A stretch of 64,000 nucleotides of DNA, taken from positions 98,950-162,949 of the forward strand of contig NZ_JARXWL010000002.1 of the NCBI RefSeq assembly GCF_029893325.1, in the 5' to 3' direction. Under the pieces are notes generated by a model. That model was not told the DNA's origin. It did not search any database and worked only from the letters and a program-made list of their open reading frames with translations. Both the position numbers and the translations under genes were made by a program. This document shows, piece after piece, positions 32,810 to 41,716 of the stretch. Position 1 is the first letter of the stretch; every line of letters begins with the position of its first letter. Origin of the DNA: Enterococcus sp. PF1-24. GTDB taxonomy: Bacteria; Bacillota; Bacilli; Lactobacillales; Enterococcaceae.

Positions 32810-33628
32810 ATGATAGTGAATGAAATTATTTTAGAAGTGAAAAATTTAACGAAAAAATATCAACTACCTAATGAGAAATTTTTAACAGCTTGTAACGAGA
32901 TTTCTTTTCAAGTTGAAGCTGGCAAAACAATTGGAATTGTTGGTGAAAGTGGTTCAGGGAAATCTACTTTAGTAAAAATGTTAATGGGAATGGAAAGTGT
33001 CACGGCTGGAGAAGTTTATTTTCGAAAACAGAATATTTTGAATTTGAACAAACAAGCGCTATGGAAATTACGCCCACAAATTCAAATGGTTTTTCAATCA
33101 CCAGTAGCTTCTTTACATCCTAAAATGAAAATTATTGATATTGTGACAGAACCATTGTTTAACTACAAGCGTTTGAAACGTAGTGAAAAGCTAGCTAAAG
33201 CTAAAGAATTATTAGCGATGGTGGAGTTATCAGAAGAATTTCTAAATCGATATCCTCATAGTTTAAGTGGTGGCCAGTGTCAGCGGGTAAGTATTGCTAG
33301 AGCTTTGGCGTTGAAACCAGCAATTTTAATTTGTGACGAAGCAACTTCTGCTTTAGATGTTTCTGTTCAAAAAAATATTGTTGATTTATTACTTAAACTA
33401 CAAGCCGAACAGAAGATGAGTATTTTATTTATTTGCCATGATTTGGCGCTGGTTCATTCTTTTGCTCATAAAATTTTAGTTATGGAAAAGGGAGTTTTAG
33501 TTGATGAACTTTCAGAAGGAGAATCTTTGACAGAATCAACTGAAGAGTATACGCAAGCCTTAGTTGATTCTGTTTTTTCTTTAAAAGAAATCAAGAGAAA
33601 TCTACAAATAAATAATGCTAGAAAGTAG
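32810..33628 (+). CDS. NikE-type ABC ATPase
   Basis: About 272 aa. Walker A GESGSGKSTLVK, FQSPVASLHPKMKIIDI, signature LSGGQCQRVSIARALAL, Walker B ICDEATSALDVS and H-loop CHDLALVHSFAHK. Second ATPase of the importer (NikE/DppF). Starts TTG, ATG and GTG occur within 10 nt of AAGGTGG; ATG 32810 is chosen. The 3' end runs up to the amidohydrolase gene. Confidence 0.85.
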   Translation: MIVNEIILEVKNLTKKYQLPNEKFLTACNEISFQVEAGKTIGIVGESGSGKSTLVKMLMGMESVTAGEVYFRKQNILNLNKQALWKLRPQIQMVFQSPVASLHPKMKIIDIVTEPLFNYKRLKRSEKLAKAKELLAMVELSEEFLNRYPHSLSGGQCQRVSIARALALKPAILICDEATSALDVSVQKNIVDLLLKLQAEQKMSILFICHDLALVHSFAHKILVMEKGVLVDELSEGESLTESTEEYTQALVDSVFSLKEIKRNLQINNARK

Positions 33629-33638
33629 GCCTATTTTA

Positions 33639-34574
33639 ATGATAAAACCTGCCTTAAATACAAAAGAAATGACTTACTATTCTGTTCCAGAAACTGATTT
33701 GCAATTACCGATGATAATTATTCAAGGGGCGGAAGTGGGCCCAACTTTATTAATCACTGCTGGAATTCATGGTTCGGAATATGCGGGAATGGAAGCTTGT
33801 CGACGATTTGCTCAGGAAATTGATTCACGAAGACTTAAAGGTAAAATAATTATATTACCTTGTGTTAATCAGCCGGCTTTTCAAGCAGGGACTGCTTTTC
33901 TTAATCCATTAGATCAAAAAAATTTAAATCGTTGTTTCCCAGGAAATATTGAAGGAACTGTAAGTGAAAAAATTGCTTATTATTTAGAAAAGGATTTTTT
34001 CACTGCTGCTGATTTTTATCTGGATTTACACAGTGGGGATTTACCAGAAGCTCTATCGCCATTTGTATTTATTCCGACAGTTGGCAAAACTGAGGTTGTC
34101 GCTAAAGCACAAAAAATGGCTGAAGTTATAAATGTTCCTTATGCTGTGCTCTCACAAGCAATAAGTGGTGCTTACAATTACGCTTGTAAAAAAAGCATAC
34201 CTGCTTTGTTGATTGAAAGAGGAGGTTTCGGTAATTGTGATGAAAAAGATGTCTTCGCATTCATGGAGGATATTTATCGGATTTTAAGTTATTTGAAAAT
34301 GATGAATTTCTCTGATCAATTACCAAAAGAAAAGAATTGGCAGCTGTTGACTACAGTTGTTTATGAAGAAGCACAATATGCGGGGATTTGGCGCCCAAAC
34401 TATCAGGTAGGAGATCAAGTAGTAGCGGGAGCTGTCTTAGGTGTAATAGAAAATTTCTTTTCTAAGGAGATTATGTGTTGCTATGCTAAGGAAACGGGCG
34501 TCCTTTTATATCAATGGTATCGTTATTCTTTGCCAAAAGGAGCTCCATTATTTGCTTATGGAAATCAAGGCTAA
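33639..34574 (+). CDS. AstE/AspA-type zinc amidohydrolase (M14-like)
   Basis: About 311 aa. Zinc and catalytic signatures of the succinylglutamate desuccinylase/aspartoacylase group are all present: GIHGSEYAG (His and Glu ligands), KNLNRCFPG, YLDLHSGD (third His) and LLIERGG (general base Glu). The C-terminus is a small beta domain. No signal peptide, so it acts in the cytoplasm, probably on the imported compound, cleaving an amide bond. Last gene of the riboswitch operon. An ATG at 33615 is possible but lacks a ribosome site. Confidence 0.8.
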   Translation: MIKPALNTKEMTYYSVPETDLQLPMIIIQGAEVGPTLLITAGIHGSEYAGMEACRRFAQEIDSRRLKGKIIILPCVNQPAFQAGTAFLNPLDQKNLNRCFPGNIEGTVSEKIAYYLEKDFFTAADFYLDLHSGDLPEALSPFVFIPTVGKTEVVAKAQKMAEVINVPYAVLSQAISGAYNYACKKSIPALLIERGGFGNCDEKDVFAFMEDIYRILSYLKMMNFSDQLPKEKNWQLLTTVVYEEAQYAGIWRPNYQVGDQVVAGAVLGVIENFFSKEIMCCYAKETGVLLYQWYRYSLPKGAPLFAYGNQG

Positions 34575-34689
34575 TTCTTTGACAATTAGCGCAATATTTT
34601 GTTATAACTAGTTTAGTGAAAACCCTATCAAGTTGAAGGGTTTTACTATATAATGAAGTAGTAATTAAAATTAATTTAAAATGTATTCT

Positions 34690-34812
34690 TTTCAGGGAAT
34701 GAGGTGAGAATCCTCAGCAGCCCCTTTCTACTGTATATGCAGACGAAATCTATAATGACCACTTTACGGGAAGGTCAGAGACTAGGATGAAGCAAAGTCA
34801 GGATACCTGTTA
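34690..34812 (+). promoter_or_regulatory. Cobalamin riboswitch 2
   Basis: Nearly identical in its core to the first copy: GGGAATGAGGTGAGAATCC, CAGCAGCCCC, CTACTGTATATGCAGACGAA, CGGGAAGGTC, GGATGAAGC, AAGTCAGGATACCTG. Base changes in the GACCAC/GGTC stem are compensated relative to copy 1 (GCCAC/GGC). A terminator follows. Confidence 0.92.
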
Positions 34813-34939
34813 AGAATATTAGCGAAAAAATTGGATTGGGAAGATTTTGGTGCTAAATACTGATGTTTGATAAGAAGACTGACTTTTTCTTTTCAATTGC
34901 GGTGTCTATTTTTGATAGGCTTATTTAGCATAATTATTA

Positions 34940-34984
34940 TACTCCCAAGAAATCATTTCGATGAAATCTTGGGAGTATTTTTTA
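34940..34984 (+). terminator. Riboswitch-controlled terminator 2
   Basis: TACTCCCAAGA (34940 on) pairs with TCTTGGGAGTA (34967-34977), extended by an inner AAATCAT/ATGAAAT pairing around TTCG, then a T-run. Confidence 0.88.
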
Positions 34985-35006
34985 TTGAAGGAAGAGGTGA
35001 AGGTTT

Positions 35007-35411
35007 ATGCCAGCTTTAAAAGAAACACCTGAAGTTGCTTCTAAAGTAATTGAATTTTATGAAAATCAGGAAAAGACCATTCGTTTTCCTTTAGCTAGAG
35101 TCACTGGGGAAAATGCAGGTGCTTGTTTATTAGTTACGATTGGTTTTGAAGGATTATTTCCAGAAGTATTAGGTGCTTTTCAGCGATTAGTTTCTGAAAT
35201 TTCGGTAGCTACCATTACTGGCGAATTGATTTTATTACCTTATGTTGAAGTGCCAACCTGTCGTTTTACAGCTTTTGATGCTGACGGTATGAATATTATT
35301 TATAGTAATCAAAAAAATTTGAAAGAGAGTCTGAAAAACTTTTTCGATGAAAATTTTTTAAAAGCAATTGATGAGGTGATTGACGTCCATATAAATGATT
35401 TTTTTATGTAG
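35007..35411 (+). pseudogene. Truncated, degenerate AstE/AspA-like gene
   Basis: 134 aa from a good AGAGGTG site. Fold-level similarity to the gene at 33639 is visible (CLLVTIGFEGLFPEVLGAFQ, GELILLPYVEVPTCRFTAFD, VIDVHINDFF), but every catalytic motif is lost: GxHGSE reads TIGFEG, NLNRCFPG reads MNIIYSNQ, DLHSGD reads DVHIND, and the protein stops there. Sequence to about 35610 shows no intact continuation. Probably a decayed duplicate still under its own riboswitch; a non-catalytic role cannot be excluded. Confidence 0.6.
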
Positions 35412-35613
35412 ATAATCTACTAAATATCATTGAAGATAAGGGATTTAGTTAGCTGTTCAATGGTGAGCCAGTTAAGCATACAATGGCGTATGATGACTAA
35501 ATCCTAACAATTGATCAATGTTATGTAGGTTTAATGATGAGAACTAACAGTGGGCACAAAGATGTGCTGAAAATACAAAGTGGTATCACTAGTTCTTCAA
35601 TATAAAAGCAATG

Positions 35614-35660
35614 AAATAAGTGTAAATGACGAATGATGTCATTTACACTTATTTTTTGAA
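35614..35660 (+). terminator. Strong intrinsic terminator
   Basis: A perfect 17-bp stem, AAATAAGTGTAAATGAC (35614-35630) with its complement at 35638-35654, followed by T residues. Confidence 0.9.
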
Positions 35661-35830
35661 ATTATTTAGTGATGTAAATTTGATAGCAATTAAATATTTA
35701 TTTTAGGGAACGATATATTTTTTAGTTCTAAGTTTATTTAGAAAAAATTAGTAACTATTTTAAATAGTTCAAAAAAATTTTGATTCTAAAAAAAAATATT
35801 GTATTAATTTTTTTTTTTTAAGAGATAAAC

Positions 35831-35870
35831 TTTACATCATAAAGCAATTAAATATTAGGAGTGATGTAAA
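35831..35870 (+). promoter_or_regulatory. Inverted repeat spanning the srlD ribosome site
   Basis: TTTACATCA (35831-35839) is complementary to TGATGTAAA (35862-35870), the latter covering the end of the ribosome site and the A of the start codon. AGTGATGTAAAT also occurs near 35666. It could be an operator or an RNA hairpin limiting translation. The rest of 35661-35869 is AT-rich with nothing else recognised. Confidence 0.45.
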
Positions 35871-36670
35871 TGAGCAATTGGTTAAAAATTAAAGGAATGA
35901 CAGTAATTGTTACAGGAGGCTCATCTGGGATTGGTGAAGCTGTTGTTGATGCACTGTTGGAACAAGAAGTGAATGTTGCTAATTTTGATATTCAAGATAA
36001 TGGAAAAAAGCATGATCGATTACTATTTGTACAAACTGATGTGAGTTCACAAGAAAATATTGAAGCATCTGTTCAAAATGTTGAGGATTACTTTGGAACT
36101 GTTGATGGATTAGTCAATAATGCTGGAATTAATATTCCACGATTACTGGTTGATGGAGATAAACCTCGTGGAAATTATGAACTTAATATTGAAGTTTTTG
36201 ATAAAATTTTTGATATTAATCAAAAAGGACTGTTTTTAATGAGTCAAGCAGTTGGTCGGATTTTGATAACTAAAAAGAAAGGAGTGATTATCAACATGTC
36301 TTCTGAAAGTGGACTAGAAGGTTCAGAAGGACAAAGTGCTTATGCAGCAACTAAAGCAGCCATTAATAGTTATACGCGTTCTTGGGCTAAAGAGCTAGGA
36401 AAACATAATGTAAGAGTAGTTGGTATTGCACCAGGAATTATGGAAGAAACAGGTTTGCGAACATTAGAATACGAAAATGCATTAGCGTATACTAGAGGTA
36501 TCACAGTTGATGAGTTACGAGCAGGATACAGCAAAACTTCAACGACCCCTTTAGGTCGAAGTGGAAAATTAAGAGAAGTTGCAGATTTGGTTTGTTATTA
36601 TCTTTCAGAACGGTCAAGCTATATTACTGGAGTGACAACCAATGTTGCAGGAGGTAAGACACGAGGTTAA
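35870..36670 (+). CDS. srlD: Sorbitol-6-phosphate 2-dehydrogenase
   Basis: 266 aa classical SDR. VIVTGGSSGIGEAVVDALLE (NAD site), LVNNAGINIPRLLVD, catalytic NMSSESGLEGSEGQSAYAAT with Tyr and the following Lys, and the family-specific KPRGNYELN and TRGITVDELRAGY segments. It oxidises sorbitol-6-P from the PTS to fructose-6-P, which enters glycolysis. First gene of a gutF-gutR-gutM-PTS operon as in Lactobacillus casei. AGGAG site upstream. Confidence 0.9.
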   Translation: MSNWLKIKGMTVIVTGGSSGIGEAVVDALLEQEVNVANFDIQDNGKKHDRLLFVQTDVSSQENIEASVQNVEDYFGTVDGLVNNAGINIPRLLVDGDKPRGNYELNIEVFDKIFDINQKGLFLMSQAVGRILITKKKGVIINMSSESGLEGSEGQSAYAATKAAINSYTRSWAKELGKHNVRVVGIAPGIMEETGLRTLEYENALAYTRGITVDELRAGYSKTSTTPLGRSGKLREVADLVCYYLSERSSYITGVTTNVAGGKTRG

Positions 36671-36687
36671 AAAAGTGGGGGATAAAT

Positions 36688-38515
36688 GTGGCATTAGTTA
36701 ATCGTTGGTATCAAATTCTCCAATTATTTGTTTCTCATAGAAATTTATCTATTGATGAGTTGAAAATAGCTACTCATACAAGTGCACAAACAATAAAGAA
36801 AAGTATAGAGTTGCTAAATGAACAAATTATTGGCATTGCTGAAATTGTTCAAGAAGAAAATAGGTATTGTTTAATCATTCATAATTTTGAAGCTTTTGAT
36901 AAAGTTTTAACAGGGAGTTTGAAAGAAAAAACAGACTTTAACTCCTCTTCAAAAAGAGTTGCCTATATTGTAAAAGAATTACTTGTGGCCAAAAAGTATT
37001 TGCTAATTGATGATTTGGCAGAAAATTTAGAAGTTAGTAGAGGCACTGTTAATAAAGATTTACGAACAATCAAAAGTTTAATGGAAGATTTTAATGTTAA
37101 GTTGGAAGGAACACCTAACCGTGGATTACGAATTAATGGAACAGAATTTGACTTGAGATTATTATATTTACAACATGTTTATGACTATTTTCCTTTAGAG
37201 ATATTAACTCCAAAAGTTTTACTTTTTGTTGAGAAACTAATCAAAAAATTTCATATTGAAAAAAGTATTAGCTTTGACCGTCCAACGAATTCATAGTAAT
37301 CATAGTTTAAATCAACCAATAGAGCACTATGTAAATACTTTAGAGAAAACACCAGAAGTTGATGAATTTTTTTATCAAATTGAAAGTGATTACCAAATCA
37401 CTTTGGGGCAATATGATATTGATTTTTTGATTTTTCCATTGAACATTAGTCATGCTAATCCAATAAAAATTCAAGAAAAAGCTGTTCGTAAGATCTTTGA
37501 TAAGATGTTAAATAAAATTCATGAAACTTTGATTTTGGATTTGAATGATGAACAAATTTTTTATGAAATGAAAAATCATTTGTTTTTTATGATCAATAGA
37601 TTAGTCTTTAGATTACGACCAGCAGATTTATTTCATGGGGAAATTGAAAAAAATTATCCGTTTGCTTATGAATTGGCTTATACAGGAATGAAAGTATTGG
37701 AAAAATATTTGAAGCGTAAAGCATCTAATTCAGAAATTAGTTATTTAGCAATTTATTTTGAATTAGCCTTACGTCAGCATCATAAACAGACAAAAAAAGA
37801 AATTGCCATTGTATGTACGACTGGAAGAGGGACAGCTGCACTAATTCGAAGACAAATCGAAAATGTGTTAGGCCCGAAAGTAGAGATTCATCAATATACG
37901 GAAGAAGATTATGAGAAACAAGATTTGGATCATTTTTTTGCAATTTTCACAACAATTCCGTTAAAAAATATTCATCCAACTACACCAGTCATTCAATTAA
38001 CAAATTTGTTTAATGATGAATGGTTACGCAGTGAATGGAGTCGTGTAAATCAAGTGCAACAGCTGAAATTTGATTATGTGGATTTTTATTTTCGGCGACT
38101 AGATCCAGCTGTTGAATATCAAGAAAATTTAATTTTATTGTTAGACGAATTAGTTGCAGAGAATTTTGTTGGTGAAACTTTTCCGCAAAATATTCTTGAA
38201 CGAGAAGCAAAAAATACTACGGTCTTTAGTCACGGTGTGGCATTTCCTCATGCGATTAAGGAAAATTCTGACCGAATATTATTTTCTCTAGGAATTTTCG
38301 ATACACCACGATCAACTAAAGATGGGGAAGTAGAACTAGTTTTTCTAGTGGGAATTCCTGAGGTGATTACAGAAAAAAATGAAATAGAGTTATTACAATT
38401 GTATGATGCAATATTTACTTTTGCTGCAGAAGATAAAAATAGGGAAGAAATCCTTAAATTAGAGAGTGTTCAAGAGTTTCTAACGTTTTTGAGAAGAAAG
38501 GAGGTTTTTATATGA
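36688..38515 (+). pseudogene. Sorbitol operon PRD/BglG-type activator, frameshifted
   Basis: Two frames make one regulator. Frame 1 (36688-37296): N-terminal HTH domains (ENLEVSRGTVNKDLRTIKSL) and the start of PRD1. Frame 2 (from about 37259 to 38515): rest of PRD1 (VQRIHSNHSL), PRD2, an EIIB-like domain (CTTGRGTAALIRRQIENVLG) and an EIIA-like domain (FSHGVAFPHAIKE). One extra A in the A6 run at 37259-37264 explains the break. Intact length about 608 aa, as in GutR. If real, sorbitol induction may be lost or constitutive; a read error is equally possible. Confidence 0.85.
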
Positions 38516-38991
38516 GCTTCATTTATGTTTTTGGCTTTTTTGCAGTGATAGCATATATTGCCCAAATTATTTTTGGAATACAACAAATTAAACATTTTAA
38601 TAAGACTTATCAAGTACTAAGAAAACAAGGGAAAGTAGCTATTGGTAAGCGTCCAGGGAAAATTCGTGCAGGAATAATAGTTATGTTCGCTGTAGACGAT
38701 AAAGGAATTATTTTAGACTGTGTTAAGATGCAAGGGGTAACAGTATTAACAAAGTTTAAAAAGATGCCAGAATATATAGGCGAAGATATTCACTATTTAG
38801 ATAAATATCATCCGATTGTACGACAACAAAATAAATTAATTGTTAAAGTCATTGAAAATGCTCGAGAAATATATTTACGAGTAGCAATGGGAAATTATGT
38901 TGAAGAACAACCGGTTTCAACATTTTCAGGGTTAATGACACAAGTACAAGGAATGACGTTGTCTTTAAAAAAAAGCAAAAAAAGATACTAG
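38512..38991 (+). CDS. gutM: GutM-family glucitol operon activator
   Basis: 159 aa. An N-terminal membrane helix (FIYVFGFFAVIAYIAQIIFG), then the GutM core with KRPGKIRAGIIVMFAVDDKG and ILDCVKMQGVTVLTKFK. GutM proteins help activate the sorbitol operon. Overlaps the regulator stop codon by 4 bp (ATGA), supporting a coupled pair. Confidence 0.85.
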   Translation: MSFIYVFGFFAVIAYIAQIIFGIQQIKHFNKTYQVLRKQGKVAIGKRPGKIRAGIIVMFAVDDKGIILDCVKMQGVTVLTKFKKMPEYIGEDIHYLDKYHPIVRQQNKLIVKVIENAREIYLRVAMGNYVEEQPVSTFSGLMTQVQGMTLSLKKSKKRY

Positions 38992-39084
38992 TTCTACATA
39001 AATGAGCTAGTGCTGTTAGATTGTGATTGAGTTAATAATTAAGAAAAAATGAAATAGATTAAAATTATAAAAGGAGTGTTATTA

Positions 39085-39636
39085 ATGGAGTTTATTACAA
39101 AATTCGCCGAAGGTTTTATGAAATTATTTCAAACAGGTGCTGAGACATTTATTAGTTGGATGACAGGGATTGTGCCTGTAGTATTAATTTTGATGGTATT
39201 CATGAATACTATTATTGCTTTTTTAGGTGAAAAAAGAGTAACAAAAATTGCTCAGATTTCTGCAAAAAATCCTTTTACAAGATATTTGATTTTACCATTT
39301 TTAGCTGCATTTATGTTAGGTAATCCTATGTCATTTACGCTAGGGCGTTTTTTACCAGAATATTATAAACCAAGCTATTTTGCTTCGTTAGCACAATTTT
39401 GTCATACAAGTAACGGTATTTTCCCTCATATCAATCCAGGTGAGTTATTTGTTTGGTTAGGTATTGCACAAGGTATTGATCAATTAGGATTGAATTCAAT
39501 GGAGTTAGCAGTTCGTTATTTACTGGTCGGACTAGTTATGAATTTTGTTAGTGGTTGGGTAACTGACTTTACCACTGCGTTTGTATGTAAACAACAAGGT
39601 GTTCAATTGAGCAAAACAGTAAAAATTGTAGAATAG
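39085..39636 (+). CDS. srlA: PTS sorbitol transporter subunit IIC
   Basis: 183 aa membrane protein. FMLGNPMSFTLGRFLPEYYK and HTSNGIFPHINPGELFVWLG are diagnostic of glucitol IIC (GutC/SrlA). It forms the channel with the next gene. ATG 39085 follows AAGGAGTG; an in-frame upstream TTG is rejected. Confidence 0.9.
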   Translation: MEFITKFAEGFMKLFQTGAETFISWMTGIVPVVLILMVFMNTIIAFLGEKRVTKIAQISAKNPFTRYLILPFLAAFMLGNPMSFTLGRFLPEYYKPSYFASLAQFCHTSNGIFPHINPGELFVWLGIAQGIDQLGLNSMELAVRYLLVGLVMNFVSGWVTDFTTAFVCKQQGVQLSKTVKIVE

Positions 39637-39674
39637 TCTCAATCGCACAATTTTATAAATAAGGAGGAATTATA

Positions 39675-40667
39675 ATGGTTTATAATAGTATAAAAGTAAT
39701 CAAAGGTAGTGGAGGATATGGTGGTCCATTAGTAATTACACCCACAGAAGAAAAGCACAAATTTATTTATATTACTGGTGGAGGTGAGAAACCAGCAATT
39801 GTTGATAAAATTGAAGATTTAACTGGTATGGAAGCTGTTAACGGATTTAAAACATCAATTTCTGATGATGAAATTGCGTTAGCAATTGTTGACTGTGGTG
39901 GAACTTTACGTTGTGGCATCTATCCTAAAAAAGGAATTCCTACTATTAATATAGTTCCAACTGGAAAAAGTGGCCCTCTGGCACAATATATTAATGAAGA
40001 TATTTATGTTTCTGCCGTAGGATTAGAGCAAATTGCATTAGCTGATGGTAACATGGTAATAGCGGATGTTGAAAGCACAGGTGATAAGAAACCTAAATAT
40101 GATACTAGTAAAAAAATAACTGAACAAAGAGCCGAGCAAAATAGCTTTATTGCGAAAATTGGTATGGGAGCTGGGAAAGTAGTTGCAACATTTAACCAAT
40201 CTGCTCGTGAAGGTGTGCAAACAATGATTAATACGGTAATTCCGTTTATGGCATTTGTTTCATTATTAATCGGGATTATTCAGGGTTCAGGAGTTGGGGA
40301 GCTATTCGCTAAAATTATGAGTCCGTTAGCAGGAAATGCAATTGGGCTGATTATAATTGGTTTCATTTGTTCATTACCATTTCTATCACCACTATTAGGC
40401 CCAGGTGCAGTAATTAGTCAAGTTATTGGAACTTTAATTGGAGTTGAGATTGGTAAAGGAAATATTCCGCCACAGTTAGCTTTACCAGCGTTATTTGCTA
40501 TTAATACTCAAAATGCTTGTGATTTTATTCCGGTAGGATTAGGATTAGAAGAGGCTGAAGCAGAAACAGTTGAAGTAGGTGTACCTTCTGTTCTTTATTC
40601 TAGATTCTTGAATGGTGTTCCCCGAGTAGTTGTTGCATGGTTAGCAAGTTTTGGTTTATATAGTTAA
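39675..40667 (+). CDS. srlE: PTS sorbitol transporter subunit IIBC
   Basis: 330 aa. The N-terminal IIB domain carries the phospho-cysteine in [20 protein letters not shown]; membrane segments begin near residue 190 ([20 protein letters not shown]) with [20 protein letters not shown]. Matches glucitol EIIBC. AAGGAGG site; lies between IIC and IIA genes. Confidence 0.9.
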   Translation: MVYNSIKVIKGSGGYGGPLVITPTEEKHKFIYITGGGEKPAIVDKIEDLTGMEAVNGFKTSISDDEIALAIVDCGGTLRCGIYPKKGIPTINIVPTGKSGPLAQYINEDIYVSAVGLEQIALADGNMVIADVESTGDKKPKYDTSKKITEQRAEQNSFIAKIGMGAGKVVATFNQSAREGVQTMINTVIPFMAFVSLLIGIIQGSGVGELFAKIMSPLAGNAIGLIIIGFICSLPFLSPLLGPGAVISQVIGTLIGVEIGKGNIPPQLALPALFAINTQNACDFIPVGLGLEEAEAETVEVGVPSVLYSRFLNGVPRVVVAWLASFGLYS

Positions 40668-40691
40668 TAAAATGGATAGGTGGTAGTTTAG

Positions 40692-41051
40692 TTGAAGATT
40701 TTTGAAACGAAGGTGACTGAGATTGGTTCAGAAGCTGAATTATTTAAAGAAGAGAAAATGATGATTTTATTTGGAGAAAATGCTCCTAATGGTTTGGCTG
40801 AATACTGTTATAAGATCATTATGAACAAGACAATATCTGAAATAGAAAAGGGGATGAGTCTTTGTTTTGATGAGCAACTTTATAAGATTACAGCTGTTGG
40901 AAATGTAGTAACCAGCAACTTAAATGAGTTAGGGCATATTACCATTAAATTTACAGGGGATGAGATAGCTGAATTACCTGGCAGCTTATATGTTGAAAAT
41001 TTACCAATGCCATTAATTGAATGTGGTGGTCTAATTAGGATATTAGAGTAG
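40692..41051 (+). CDS. srlB: PTS sorbitol transporter subunit IIA
   Basis: 119 aa soluble phosphocarrier (glucitol IIA family). TTG start after a weak GGTGGTAG site. FGENAPNGLAEYCYKI and AVGNVVTSNLNELGHITIKF (His as likely phosphorylation site) are family motifs. Receives phosphate from HPr and passes it to IIB. Last gene of the operon. Confidence 0.88.
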   Translation: MKIFETKVTEIGSEAELFKEEKMMILFGENAPNGLAEYCYKIIMNKTISEIEKGMSLCFDEQLYKITAVGNVVTSNLNELGHITIKFTGDEIAELPGSLYVENLPMPLIECGGLIRILE

Positions 41052-41081
41052 CTAATTTTAACAACTACGATAGCTATTAAA

Positions 41082-41134
41082 TAGAAAAAGTGATAGTTCA
41101 GTAACATTAAGTGTACTAACTAGCACTTTTTTCT
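41082..41134. terminator. Terminator between the sorbitol operon and the CsoR-like gene
   Basis: AGAAAAAGTGATAGTT near 41082-41098 can pair with AACTAGCACTTTTTTCT near 41116-41132, A-rich and T-rich on opposite sides, so it can work in both directions. Confidence 0.65.
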
Positions 41135-41143
41135 ATTTTCAAT

Positions 41144-41425
41144 TTAATTCATCTTAGTATATTGTTTTAAAACTTTGCGAAGTGTTTCCATCTCATCTTC
41201 TAGAGCCGTTCCTTCGGCAACATTCATTAAAGAATGGTCAGCTTGAGCTTCTAAAAGAATTTTGCTGATATTTTGAATGGCTGAGCGGGCAGAATTTAGT
41301 TGGATAATAATCTGATCATAAGGTTGTTCTTCAATAATCATTTTTTTTATGCCACCAATTTGGCCTTCAATCCGATTAATGCGAGTAACTAGATTTTTCG
41401 TTTGATGTTCAGGTAAATGACTCAT
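41144..41425 (-). CDS. CsoR/RcnR/FrmR-family regulator lacking the metal-site cysteine
   Basis: 93 aa from ATG 41425 (AAAGGGG upstream). TRINRIEGQIGGIKKMI is the CsoR-family DNA-binding helix. In copper CsoR and in FrmR the residue after the conserved Tyr of helix 2 is Cys; here the sequence is PYDQIIIQLNSARSAIQNI, with Asp, and the whole protein has no cysteine. A His remains in ADHSLMN. So it is probably not a copper or formaldehyde sensor; a nickel/cobalt-like or unknown ligand is possible. Not operonic with its neighbours. Confidence 0.8.
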   Translation of the reverse strand: MSHLPEHQTKNLVTRINRIEGQIGGIKKMIIEEQPYDQIIIQLNSARSAIQNISKILLEAQADHSLMNVAEGTALEDEMETLRKVLKQYTKMN

Positions 41426-41611
41426 ATCTTTTTCCCCTTTATAAAGCGGTAGGTGCTTGCTTTTTGGTCTACTTAAATTCAATATAGCATAACCATTTTG
41501 AAAAAGCTATGACAAAAAATTGTGCTGCTAAAGGCAGTGTTCTTCTTTAAAATATTTAACAGACAGAGTAATGTCTGCTATAATGAAACAAGTTTTAAAG
41601 GGGGTGATGGG

Positions 41612-41656
41612 ATGTTGCAAAAATCCGTATTAGTACTCACTGGTGGTAATAGTTAA
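41612..41656 (+). CDS. 14-aa leader peptide of the FusB-like gene
   Basis: MLQKSVLVLTGGNS, preceded by an AAGGGGGTGA ribosome site. It ends 4 bp before a stem-loop and 60 bp before the resistance-type gene. Short leader ORFs of this kind sense ribosome stalling. Confidence 0.6.
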   Translation: MLQKSVLVLTGGNS

Positions 41657-41659
41657 CTC

Positions 41660-41713
41660 TTCTTTGTTGGTAAAATTTTCCAGCAAAGAAATTACACACA
41701 GAGAGGAAAATTT
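41660..41713 (+). promoter_or_regulatory. Translational attenuator of the FusB-like gene
   Basis: Stem TTCTTTGTTGG (41660-41670) with CCAGCAAAGAA (41680-41690). Alternatively AAATTTTCC (41673-41681) pairs with GGAAAATTT (41705-41713), which covers the AGAGG ribosome site of the next gene. The two pairings compete, as expected for attenuation by a stalled leader ribosome. Confidence 0.55.
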
Positions 41714-41716
41714 GCA

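Noticed and set aside
37256..38515. Independent short PRD regulator starting at 37256
   Set aside because: It starts in the middle of a PRD domain and is explained by a frameshift from the upstream half.
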